Positions 22,301 to 31,079 of a stretch of 64,000 bases of DNA are shown here, in pieces (position 1 is the first letter of the stretch; every line of letters begins with the position of its first letter). This stretch comes from Branchiostoma lanceolatum (lineage: Eukaryota > Chordata > Leptocardii > Amphioxiformes > Branchiostomatidae): NCBI RefSeq assembly GCF_035083965.1, contig NC_089726.1:21002559-21066558 (forward strand). The letters run 5' to 3'. A program made the position numbers and the translations under genes. The notes beneath the pieces are model-generated. The model saw only the letters and a list, made by a program, of their open reading frames with translations. It did not search any database and was not told where the DNA came from.

Positions 22301-25300
22301 GCATGTTCAACCAAACATGTCTGAGGGCAGGCCGGGATCGAACTCGGGCTCCCCTTTTTGTCGGCCGAATGTACGCCACAGTTCTAGCCGTTGTGCCACA
22401 CGTGTAACTATTGCCAACTATTTCATGTTATATTCAGATAAAGATTTTGTTCATCCTTCGCCATTCTCAGCCGAAGAACAAGATCCCAACAGACTCTGAG
22501 GTTCGCAGTCACATTATCCAGAACGCGACGGTCCGTGGCAACCACGAAACGACGAGAAGCCTGTCTTTGGCGTCAAATGAGGTGAGGATTGTTTTTAAAA
22601 GACAGTGTGCTCAGCAACTTGATGATACTTGCATCCGTGAATAGTTTGCAGCACAGGTGTCATCCCCTGTAATTGTACATATATAAATACTTTGCGTTTG
22701 GGAATGCATCTTATTACTATGCATAAGCAGCGACACCTGTGCTGCATTGCTATGTGAATCAGTCAGAATTACCTTGAAGAAGGTGACAGATGGTCACCGA
22801 AACGTAGGTGGAATAAATCTCTTGGTTGTGTAAAAAAAGCATTTTTATTCATTGATCATACTTGATTCAAGTGATTTTTTTTTATTTTTCGATTTTTTGC
22901 TTTGAGAAAAAAATCACAACTTCTTCCTTTACAGGTCTACTCGTGTAACTATTTCCTGCGGTGCAGCTTGTATGTTACCACATTACCTCTTTTTTTTCTT
23001 TTTTTTCTTATTTTTTCTTATTTTTCTTGTTTTCTTATGTTGAGAAATATTTTCTCATACAAAGAAAAACAAGAAAATTCAAGAAACCTTCTGCAAAAGT
23101 CTTTGTATGTCAGTTCTTACTCAAAGAATTCTATTCCTTTTTTTTTTCTGAAGTAAAGAAAATATTTCTAGCATGATGTTATCCAATAAGAATTTTATAG
23201 AAAAAAAAAGAAAAAGTTTCTTTCTCAGTCTTACTATAAGATTATTTTTTTTTGGTCAAATGTGGTATTCTTACAGATTCTTTCCTTGAGATATTTTTTC
23301 TTAAAAATTTGATTCTACCAGAATAATTTTCTTGAACTTTCTTGGTTTAAGGAAGAAAAAATCTTGGATGCTTTTCTTGTTTCTGCTTAAAACAGGGATT
23401 CTTGTTTGTGATCAAAACAGGGATTCTTGTACACAGAATAATATTCTTCCTTTGTAGAAGGAAAAACAAGAAAAATTAAAAAAACGTTTGGTAGTGCTAG
23501 AGGTTCAACGTAAATGACGTTGTTTTATTTGCATGCCTTCATCTGCAGCTATATGTCCATCGAGTGGTCAAGTCATTCAGTCCCGGCGAATCCATGGGAT
23601 TTTCCAACCTCATACGAGTTACCAACGCTCATCACATCAATAAAATGAAGGTACGTTAAACAAACGTTATACACCTCATTTAGACACTATTAAAACTACA
23701 TCTGGTGATAAATTAACATAATGTTTATATTGATTGTGGCGTATGAGTTTAAGTAATATAATGAAAGCTCATCTTTGTTGGTAGCAATCATAATACAAAG
23801 CTAAACTTTCTTCCAACACTAAGGTATTCACGGATCGAATTTTTGACGACCGCTGTCGCCTTCTTCAGGATCAATAATGACCAATCACTGGCGAGAGTTA
23901 CAGACACGTGACTTTATTGACACGTGTCATAACGGATACGTGACGTCAGAAATCGGTCAAACGTGCCAGGAAGTTTATAACGCCCACTATCTCTGTTGAG
24001 TGATGGCTGGAGTACCCTGATGTATATGGACTAAGGTTTAAGTTAAAGTAATAGTTAGATCCCGAGAACTTGGTGCCTTCGTGGATTTGGTACTGCTCCG
24101 TCCACCCGAGGAGTTGTTTGATGCCAACCAACTCCCTAGGGTTGGCGGCCGAGCAGTTCCAATTCCACGAAGGCACCCAGTTCTTGGGATCTAACTATTT
24201 TTGAACCCGGCTGTCATTCCGAAGCAAATACTGTAATATAAATACATATATTGAAAAGGACATGCATTTTGGTTGACTTGAAGGTGTTTGAGGTGAAATG
24301 CAAGAGGAAGGAAGGTGAAATGCTAAACCGTCTTGACCAGACCTTGACAAATTATCTGGCTTAGTGCACGTGGGACCAGTGTTGTGTGTTACTGGTAATT
24401 ATAAGAAAACAAACTGCCTGGTGGCCTCCCAAGGGGTAGGGGTGTATACTAAGTAACGAATTAATTGACTTAGTTGCAGACGCCCACAATTTGTCCAATC
24501 CGGTTGATGGAACGTTACCTATTGGTGGGCGTCTCCAACTTAGTCAATTTATTATACGCCAAAAAGCAATTACTCAAACAACTGGATATGAGTTTTGGAA
24601 ACGGTCAGACGTTTCAAGTAGCATCCACTACTTTTCGTCAGTGACTGTGAGCAAGATCAGTTGAACAGCAGGTTTATAACCACGAACTATGAATTGATAT
24701 GCAAATAAGGAGAGACAAATTTTTAGATAGTCCAATAGAAAGCGAATTAGACAACTCAAGACAAGGTAAAAGGGGACAATAGCTCCTATTGTTTTAATAT
24801 AGGAGCTAAAGCTGGTTTGCCCCCAAGGCTATGTCCCAAGTGCCAGACAGTTCCACCCTTAGCCCTCCTTTCCTGTTGAGGGTTTGATTGTATATCCTCT
24901 CATATATTGCCTCCCTTACTCCACGTTCGAACCAGCGGGGTTCGCGGTCAAGGATATCAGTGGATTCGAGATTGAACGAGTGCCCCTGGTTGTGTTTTAG
25001 GTGGTGGAAAATGGCCGAGGAGTAGCGGTAAGCGCAATGTTCTTTGTACCTTTCATTAAGTGATCGGCTGGTCTCCCCGATATAAGTGTTGTTGCAGTTG
25101 GGTTCTTCACATTTGAGTCTGTAGATGACATCGGCCTTGCTGCCTTTGCGGGGTCGGTCTTTAGGATGTACCAGTCTTTGTCTGAGAGTTGATTGAGGTT
25201 TGAAGTTGGTGGCAATGTTGAAGTTTTGGAAGATCCGTCGGAGTTTTTCGGACACTCCTTGCACATATGGAATAGTGATGTTGGCCTTGTTTCTGTTGGT

Positions 25301-28300
25301 CAACGGTGTACACTTAGGCGTTTTCTTTGACTGGTCAGACGGTTTGAGGGCTTTGTTGAAAGTCCATCTTTGGTAGCCACATTTGCCCAGGGCACCTCGG
25401 AGGTGTCTATGTTCGTCTGTTTTGGCCGTGTCTGAGGTGATGATGTTGTCTGCCCGATGAAAGAGAGTTTTTATAACTGCCAGTTTGTGTTCCAAAGGGT
25501 GGTGAGAATCAAAGGCCAGATACTGATCGGTATGGGTCGGCTTCCTGTATACTTCGAACTGGAGGCGACCATCCTTCTCTATGATGGTTTTGGTGTCTAG
25601 GAAAGGGAGCATATTATCTTGACTCGACTCCTGTGTGAACTTGATGTTGTCATCTATCTGGTTGATATGTTCAAAGAAATCATCAGCTACTCTCTTCTTT
25701 AGTCTGCACCAAGTGTCATCTACATAACGGAACCAGTTGGCCGGGGGAGTGTCCTTGAAAGTACTGAGGGCTTTGTTCTCAAATTTCTCCATGTACAGGT
25801 TTACCACGATGGGCGAAACTGGTGAACCCATAGCACAGCCGTGCAGTTGTTGGAAGAATTGTCCTTTGTAGGTGAAGTAAGTGCACCCCAGGCAGAGGTC
25901 TAGCAGCTTGCATATTTGGTCCACAGATAACTTGGTTCTGTTTGCTAGTGTGTTGTCAGCCTCTAAGGCTTCCCTGACTACTGACACCGCTTCTTTGGGG
26001 GGGATGCAGGTGAAAAGAGAGCACACATCATACGAAGTGATGATATCATCTTCGTCTAACTGGATGTCTTTGATTTTGTTTACGAAATCTGCACTGTTCT
26101 GTACATGGTGTTGAGACTTCCCCACTAAAGGTCCCAAAATCTTCGCTAGAAAACTTGCTACCCCGTAGGTGACTGAGCCTATACCAGAAACTATGGGCCG
26201 TAGAGGGACGTCCTGTTTGTGGATTTTGGGGAGGCCGTAGAAAGCAGGGGGTTGTTCCGATTTGGGTTTGATTTTTAGATAGGTGACATGATCCAGAGCT
26301 TCATCAGTTTCTAATTTCTTGAGGGCTTCAATGATTTCCCTCTTAAACTTGGTAGTGGGATCTCTTTTCAAAGGCTTGTATGTGTCTTTGTCCCCTAAGA
26401 GGTCCTGTATCTTCCTGTCATACTGCTCCCTGTCTAAGACCACTGTGCATCTGCCTTTGTCAGCAGGAAGAATCACTATGTCTTGATTAGTGGCCAAATC
26501 CTTGAGAGCGGTTTGTTCCTCCCGGGTAATGTTACTAGCAGGGGGTTTAGAGACTTTCAGAGTGGTAGCTACTTTAGTGCGTAATTTTTGAGTAATTGCT
26601 TTTTGGCGTATCTTATCACCTGGATGTCTAATCTTCATCGACGTAGTCAATTTATTCGTTACTTAGTACACCCCTACTCCTTGAGAGGCCACACTATCTG
26701 GATGTAGTCACTAGAAATGCAAGCTCCTGATTGACTGAGGAAAGTTGACGGGTTCTAACGTGTCCTTATCAAATATGGAGCATTTCTAAAGCGTTCATCT
26801 TTCCTGTTTTGAAACTGTAGTACTCCTATGACGATATCGTGGTGCCGGGTCCTATGGTTGTGGCGGCAGCTGTGCACAACGTCTTTGATGACTTTGGTGA
26901 CATCCTTTATGAAGAGGTTGTGGAGGCCTCCAATGTCAACCGAGTCAACCAGGCGAGAAACATCTCTAAAGCCCCCCTCTCATTGGACCCGCGGCACGCT
27001 GGCGGCGTCACTGCGTCCTAAACTGGATCTGTGTTACCCTTGACTTTAAAATGGGAATATCATTCAAAACGTACAAGTATGACCAAAGAGACAACAAAAC
27101 ACACACAGCTTAAAAAGATTAGTTTTTTTTTTGTCGATGAAATTCGCTGAGTGCTTTGTCAAGTCGATAGGCCGCAGCGACAACGCCAGCGTGCCGGGGG
27201 TCGAGTGAGAGGGGGTGGGGTTGGCTTTAGGGATAGTATATTGTGCAATGGCACTGATGTATTTGTCTAGCTAGATTACAATCACTAGTTTTGATCTTTG
27301 ACTGTGTTTGGTTGCTTTACAAGGAAAATACATGACGGAGGTAAAACGGAGGTAAAATGGCTGGTGCTGGGAATGATTGCTACAGATAAGAGGGTCTTTT
27401 TTGATTATTTTTTCAAATGATTTTTTTATTGCATTTTCCAAAATAATAAAACAACACATAATACAAACAAGAGAAAAAACAGAGTACAAGAAAATAAACA
27501 TTAGCCACGGATCCACAATTAGACTTAAAAATGGAAACAGATGAGCTACAACGTAAATATAAGTAATATCAATGATAATAGTAATAACAGCATCATTGGC
27601 AAATAGATATAACAAAATCAATATCAACAAAAGATGACAGAATATTGAAATTACAGAACTAGTGTTGACAAAATCAATGGCAAATGAATATATCAAAGTC
27701 CATATCAAAAATATCAGAACATAAATAACAAAAAGAACTAGTAGTGACTGATCAATGGCGAAAAAATATGGCAAAAAACAATATCAACCAAAGATAACAG
27801 TTATTACATTTAATCAAAATTTTCAACAAATTCTAGGAAATGTAAAAAGAAATTCTTAATCTAAAACCAAATCTATCTTACAGGAGGATATGATCGGAGC
27901 AGTTAGCCTAATCCACAATGTTCAGCCGCTGACTGAAAATTCCGGTGAGTTTCGTTTTGCTACTTCACTACTCCTTAACTATCAAAGACGGGGCATGCCT
28001 ATCCTAAATGTGTCCTATGTATGTATGCCATTTTGATCCGGTCAATGCAATTCTCATGCAACTGTAAACTAGGCTCTACCAGCCTCCGCGGGTCGCTGGG
28101 AAAATAGTAGAAATTGGCCAAATAGAGTCAATTGTATGAAGGGAGTCGGCTACAGAGAGAGGGTCAAATATGCAACCCTAACTGCGCCTGTGAATGTTTC
28201 CCTCCATGGCCAAAGTCCCCCGGCATGTAAATGTTCCCCCAAAAGCCGGCGCGGTTAGCCTGGTAGAGACAAACTGTAGACTGTAATTGCATGTCATGTT

Positions 28301-30040
28301 CATATTTGTTATCCGAGAACGCGTAATCGACTTGGTCATACGAGCATGGATGCGCTCATGAATGGCAGTGTTCTGGTACTGTGTTCTTCACCCCACGCTA
28401 CTGTAACGCCACGGGACATAAAAACAAGCGATAATGACAGTGATGTAAATTTCCAATCCAGTACATTGCGGTGCACATGTGCCGTAATGCAAGAAAAAAG
28501 TGTAGTTTACTTATCTATTTATCTATCTATCGGCAATCGGCTGGGACTAAACAAGTACATACATCACTCCAAATTGCCCTATCCAACATCATTTGTCCTA
28601 AGTGTTCATATGCAATCCCAGTGTCTCTAACTAAACTGTCGGTAAAACTTCTGCAGTGCACTCGGCCTCTTGTTTTCCAAAGAAGGATGTCCGAAACTAT
28701 TTGCTGGTTGGCTCGAAAGCAGTGTCCAGTTAATATTACTCGACGGTGGGTGAGCTTTTGAGACAGCCGTGGAAGACTTTCATAAATTGTTTTGAGAGTA
28801 ACATGTTGTGTCCAGTGTAGCGTGCGTAGTCCAGTAAGCGCCCTGCCTCTCGAACTAGAAGCCCCGGGTTCGATTCCGGCTGTCTCGCTCACCCGAAAAT
28901 GCACGCTACTGGAAAAGGTCGCAGTCCTTAGGACCGGACGTTAAGCTGTGGTCAACTGTTCATTGTGCTTGTCGAAAAGAGCTAGGGGAATTTCCTCGGT
29001 ACAATGAGCCTGTAAGTACTGTATATAACGTCTGTCTTCCTGTCACGACCAGTGGAAGATTAGCTCATCTGTGCATTAAGTTCATTTTAGCTAAACTGGT
29101 TCGAGCTCACTTTCATTTTACTTTCCAAGAAATTTTATAATCGTCGACTCGGTGTGGCGAAACCAAGGAGGTTCAAAGATAGAAGCCAACCTTCTTGGCG
29201 AATTCATGAGTATTCAGCGGTGATCAGGATAGGTCTGTCCTTTTTATATGAATACATCGTATTTTCTCTACCAGATCTAGAGGAGGTGACCGTGCGGATC
29301 AAGAATATGGACGTGGATGAGTTACTCGAGAGAGAAGTTCCTGTGAAACTTTTCTCTGGAACCAACGTGAGGGCCTCTGACTATGAAAAGGTAATAAGAA
29401 TATCAATGTTTAACATTAACGTGCTCATAATAATAGCAAGTGTAAACAATATTTCGGAGATCTAAAACTTTTGTGAGATCTATAGCTAGAGCTTTTATAT
29501 GTTTTTATTTTATTTTGTCTTATCAATCAATGAAATAATGTTTTTATTAGCGCTATCTATTTGAACTGTTGGTCTTCTCTATCCAAATTAATTTTATTGT
29601 AAGTGTGGAAGTCCTGTCCTTTGGTAGAATCAAGACAATAGCATTTCCAGTACAAAAGATTTAAAAAAAAAAAAAAAGCGGAAGTATCAATGACAGCCTG
29701 CTTCAGTATTAAGGAAAGCCACCAGGGGGACCATAATCGACTTGAGACTTCTCAAGACCTATCTACATACCTAATATCATCACATTATCTGAGAAATCTG
29801 ACGTCATAAAATGACCTGATATATCTTTAACCATCCGCCATCTTGCGTCCGCCATCTTGAATTTTCAAATTACAATATCTGTGAAATCTGTTTCTTTTCT
29901 CGATTTTCCTCCAGATCTGCAGGGAGGAGTACCCGTTACTCTACCGGAGGATCGCTGCCCAAGTTCTGTGGAAGTTTCTCCGCCTGCGACCTTCAGCAAC
30001 CAACGAGACTCCCGCGGGAATTCAGCCGGAATTCTCCTAA
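19400..30040 (+). CDS. MaoC-like double hot-dog acyl-CoA hydratase/dehydratase family protein
   Basis: Nine exons join in frame: 19400-19422, 19702-19983, 20291-20540, 22438-22581 (or from 22471), 23549-23650, 26821-26952, 27884-27944, 29275-29390 and 29915-30040 (TAA), giving about 411 residues. ATG 19400 is in a strong context (AAGATGGC) and its 2-base phase matches exon 2. The N-terminal half contains PPFHLLATLALSLAVS, then YNAVQLRPVAEGDTV and NQRDQTVF, as in the hot-dog domain of MaoC/mesaconyl-CoA hydratases. The second half contains VVPGPMVVAAAVHNVFDDFG and NVNRVN, then a last hot-dog strand set (VTVRIKNMD). The usual hydratase-2 G-D-x-N-P-x-H motif is not obvious (TNAHHIN instead), so activity is uncertain. 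Intron 6 uses a GC donor. Introns hold a Penelope element, SINEs and MITEs. Not obviously fused to the lyase upstream. Confidence 0.72.
20607..21110. mobile_element. Inverted-repeat MITE, copy 2 (reverse orientation)
   Basis: Same family as 4698-5215 in the opposite orientation: starts GAGGCATCCAGATCATTTTA, includes AATTAGCGGTTCAATCAATG and GGTGGGCGGGGC, and ends in TTTTCAAGCCTCAAAAAATG. The end is partly duplicated (21070-21145) before the next element. It lies in the intron after the third hydratase exon. Confidence 0.7.
21152..21701. mobile_element. 550-bp mariner-like inverted-repeat element
   Basis: Flanked by TA on both sides (21150-21151 and 21702-21703). The ends are CGAGGCGTGATCAACAAGTT and, from the other side, CGAGGGGTGATCAATAAGTC; both continue into CACCCAGAAATAAGGT. 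TA target and this end style suit Tc1/mariner. No transposase frame survives. Confidence 0.65.
22010..22407 (-). mobile_element. tRNA-derived SINE, fullest copy
   Basis: The tRNA-like head reads on the minus strand from 22407 (TGGCACAACGGCTAGAAC…, B-box GAGTTCGATCC near 22340). The body and tail match the copies at 15668 and 30133. It ends just before the acceptor of the hydratase exon at 22438, about 30 bp away. Confidence 0.75.
22640..22850 (+). mobile_element. Penelope-like 3' relic with hammerhead-like motif
   Basis: A perfect 14-bp inverted repeat (GCAGCACAGGTGTC at 22648-22661, complement at 22732-22745) precedes ACCTTGAAGAAGGTGAC… at 22771. That string folds as a 6-bp stem (GGTGAC/GTCACC) followed by GAAACGTA and GGT. 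This is the arrangement of the minimal hammerhead motifs known from Penelope-like elements. The core here starts UUGAAGA rather than CUGANGA, so it is probably inactive. Confidence 0.55.
22860..23495. repeat. Low-complexity TTCTT/AAGAA-rich tract
   Basis: Dense T-runs and A-runs built on TTCTTG and CAAGAA words, with a short direct repeat (AAAACAGGGATTCTTGT, near 23390 and 23415). No gene. It sits in the intron between hydratase exons 22581 and 23549. Confidence 0.6.
23815..24012 (-). mobile_element. Penelope-like 3' relic, copy A
   Basis: Near-identical to 30520-30732 in the same orientation. On the minus strand it contains TCCTGAAGAAGGCGACAGCG at about 23880-23860, i.e. a CUGAAGA core, a stem, then AAAAATTC and GATC. 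This is a hammerhead-like arrangement with a mutated G12. Intronic. Confidence 0.55.
24050..24199. mobile_element. 150-bp hairpin MITE
   Basis: The whole element folds back: AATAGTTAGATCCCGAGAAC at the left is the near-complement of the right end. The complementarity runs about 60 bp inward (GGTGCCTTCGTGGA versus TCCACGAAGGCACC). It lies next to the Penelope relic, in an intron. Confidence 0.75.
24600..24650 (-). ncRNA. Candidate Penelope minimal hammerhead ribozyme
   Basis: On the minus strand: GTCA, then CTGACGA (core), one extra A, AAGTAG, loop TGGATG, CTACTT, then GAAACGTC and TGAC. GTCA/TGAC form helix I (4 bp), AAGTAG/CTACTT form helix II (6 bp), and palindromic ACGT is the short helix III. 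Cleavage would follow GUC. This matches the minimal type I hammerheads described for Penelope-like elements. The extra A at the base of helix II is the one departure. Confidence 0.6.
24806..26650 (-). CDS. Penelope-like reverse transcriptase / GIY-YIG endonuclease
   Basis: An unbroken 614-codon frame. RT motifs are in order: SYDVCSLFT (motif A, about residue 208), MGSPVSPIVVNLYME (motif B, about 277) and RYVDDTW (catalytic motif C, about 313). KPTHTDQYL follows. The C-terminus has a GIY-YIG-type nuclease: VIYRLKC…TYIGETSRSLNERYKEH (about 508-535) and a later EPRWFERGVREAIYE. The RT copies element RNA and the nuclease nicks the target for priming; both act in the nucleus. The protein is shorter than many full Penelope ORFs, so the N-terminus may be incomplete. 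The start (MTTSMKIRHPGD) falls inside the terminal repeat. The lack of stops suggests a young insertion. Confidence 0.92.
   Translation of the reverse strand: MTTSMKIRHPGDKIRQKAITQKLRTKVATTLKVSKPPASNITREEQTALKDLATNQDIVILPADKGRCTVVLDREQYDRKIQDLLGDKDTYKPLKRDPTTKFKREIIEALKKLETDEALDHVTYLKIKPKSEQPPAFYGLPKIHKQDVPLRPIVSGIGSVTYGVASFLAKILGPLVGKSQHHVQNSADFVNKIKDIQLDEDDIITSYDVCSLFTCIPPKEAVSVVREALEADNTLANRTKLSVDQICKLLDLCLGCTYFTYKGQFFQQLHGCAMGSPVSPIVVNLYMEKFENKALSTFKDTPPANWFRYVDDTWCRLKKRVADDFFEHINQIDDNIKFTQESSQDNMLPFLDTKTIIEKDGRLQFEVYRKPTHTDQYLAFDSHHPLEHKLAVIKTLFHRADNIITSDTAKTDEHRHLRGALGKCGYQRWTFNKALKPSDQSKKTPKCTPLTNRNKANITIPYVQGVSEKLRRIFQNFNIATNFKPQSTLRQRLVHPKDRPRKGSKADVIYRLKCEEPNCNNTYIGETSRSLNERYKEHCAYRYSSAIFHHLKHNQGHSFNLESTDILDREPRWFERGVREAIYERIYNQTLNRKGGLRVELSGTWDIALGANQL
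26970..27226. mobile_element. MITE with ~50-bp inverted ends, 17 bp after a splice donor
   Basis: It starts AGCCCCCCTCTCATTGGACC and ends with the approximate reverse complement (…GTGAGAGGGGGTGGGG TTGGCT). Relatives are at 38433-38650 and, degraded, near 39275-39468. It begins right after the GC donor (26953) of a hydratase exon and supplies the stop seen when that exon is read through. Confidence 0.7.
27260..27830. other. AT-rich intron, no feature recognised
   Basis: A 167-codon hydrophobic ORF on the minus strand (27774-27271) has no recognisable motif and is most likely due to base composition. Nothing else supported. Confidence 0.4.
28800..29010 (+). mobile_element. tRNA-derived SINE (second family)
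   Basis: The tRNA-like head at about 28815-28890 has A-box-like GTAGTCCAGTAAGCG and B-box GGTTCGATTCC (28868-28878). The body is CCTTAGGACCGGACGTTAAG… then ATGAGCCTGTAAGTACTG. The head does not close a proper cloverleaf, so it is not a functional tRNA gene. It lies in an intron of the hydratase gene. Confidence 0.65.
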
Positions 30041-30132
30041 GTCGGTTGATCTTGATCTCAATCGGGCACTGGGCAACACCCCTTTGTTGGAGTGCACAAA
30101 GGCTTTTTCTTGCTGAAGATTTTGTAGCCTAT

Positions 30133-30335
30133 ATAACGACTGTAAGGTTTTTTGGACCATCGCACACCGGGGCATGCCCCTACTCTTTTTCGAAAGGTGT
30201 AGTGGGTTCTTTTACGTGCGCGGGATGTGGCTCTCCCCAAACGAGGGACCTCCATTTAACGTCCTATCCGAGGGACGTCCCTAACCCTAGTTGTTTGACA
30301 GTCCACTGTTCTATCCATTACGCCACACGACGCAA
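30133..30335 (-). mobile_element. tRNA-derived SINE, copy 3
   Basis: The body shared with 15668 and 22010 (CCATCGCACACCGGGGCATG, CTCTTTTTCGAAAGGTG, GACCTCCATTTAACGTCCTA) runs to a head ending CATTACGCCACACG. It lies about 90 bp after the hydratase stop codon, so it may be inside the 3' UTR. Confidence 0.7.
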
Positions 30336-30499
30336 CGTATGACTTCTGTTAATAAGAAGTTATCATGTAGCAAAGTTTTTACACGCGGTATATCTTGCAA
30401 AAAAAGTCTATCAGTAACGAGGTGGTTCTATGCATATGATTAGGTGCTCGTGTAAGGTACTTCTTTTTATAGTAAAACGTAATATTGTGAGGGGTATGA

Positions 30500-30890
30500 T
30501 ACAGTGATAAACTTTCTTCCGATCCCCGACACTAAGGTATTCACGGATCAATTTTTTGATTACCACTGTCGCCTTCTTCATGATCAATAATGACAAATCA
30601 CTGCCAAACGTAAACTCGTGAGAGTTACAGACATGTGACTTTATTGACACGTGTCATTACGGATACGTGACGTCAGCAATTGATCAAACGTGCCAGGAAG
30701 TTTATAACGCCCACTGTCTCTGTTGAGTGATGGCTGCGTCTGTAACTCTTGCGAGTTTACTTTCGGCAGTGATTGGTCAGAAGTCGTGGAAAATTCAATC
30801 CGTGAATATTTTAGTGTTGGAGGAAAGTTTAGCACTGTATTATGATTACTACCAACACAGATGAGCAAGGCATCAGTTGCGAGGCTATAG
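30500..30890 (-). mobile_element. Penelope-like 3' relic, copy B
   Basis: The minus frame preserves SLNRDSGRYKLPGTFDQLLT, typical of the extreme C-terminus after the GIY-YIG nuclease of Penelope ORFs. It is then near-identical to 23815-24012, including a decayed hammerhead-like core (ATGAAGAAGGCGACAG at about 30585). The piece is 5'-truncated. Confidence 0.65.
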
Positions 30891-31079
30891 GTATGTTCAA
30901 GAGGCAAGGAAAGGCAACTTACAGAATAAACAGCAGTAACTTGCTGCTTAAAGGTGTGAAGTAGAAGTTATCACTATTTTCCATCACAAAGATTCGACTC
31001 AGCAACGTTTCGACCAGCTGAGTACCCGATTGCTTTGCAGACGTCAAGCGGATAGTACCATAGTAGCCACTAGAGTCTA

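Larger units (their letters stand above)
24420..26696 (-). mobile_element. Penelope-like retroelement (RT + GIY-YIG) with inverted terminal copies
   Basis: The ends are inverted copies: GTGGCCTCCCAAGGGGTAGG at 24420 and its counterpart ending at 26695, both leading into TACTAAGTAACGAAT. A second segment (ATACGCCAAAAAGCAATTAC) appears at 24554 on + and again at the 5' end of the ORF on -. Partial inverted copies of the terminal repeat are a Penelope feature. It lies antisense in a hydratase intron. Confidence 0.85.

Noticed and set aside
27271..27774. 167-codon hydrophobic minus-strand ORF as a membrane protein
   Set aside because: Ile/Phe-rich because the DNA is T/A-rich; no homology recognised; lies in an intron.
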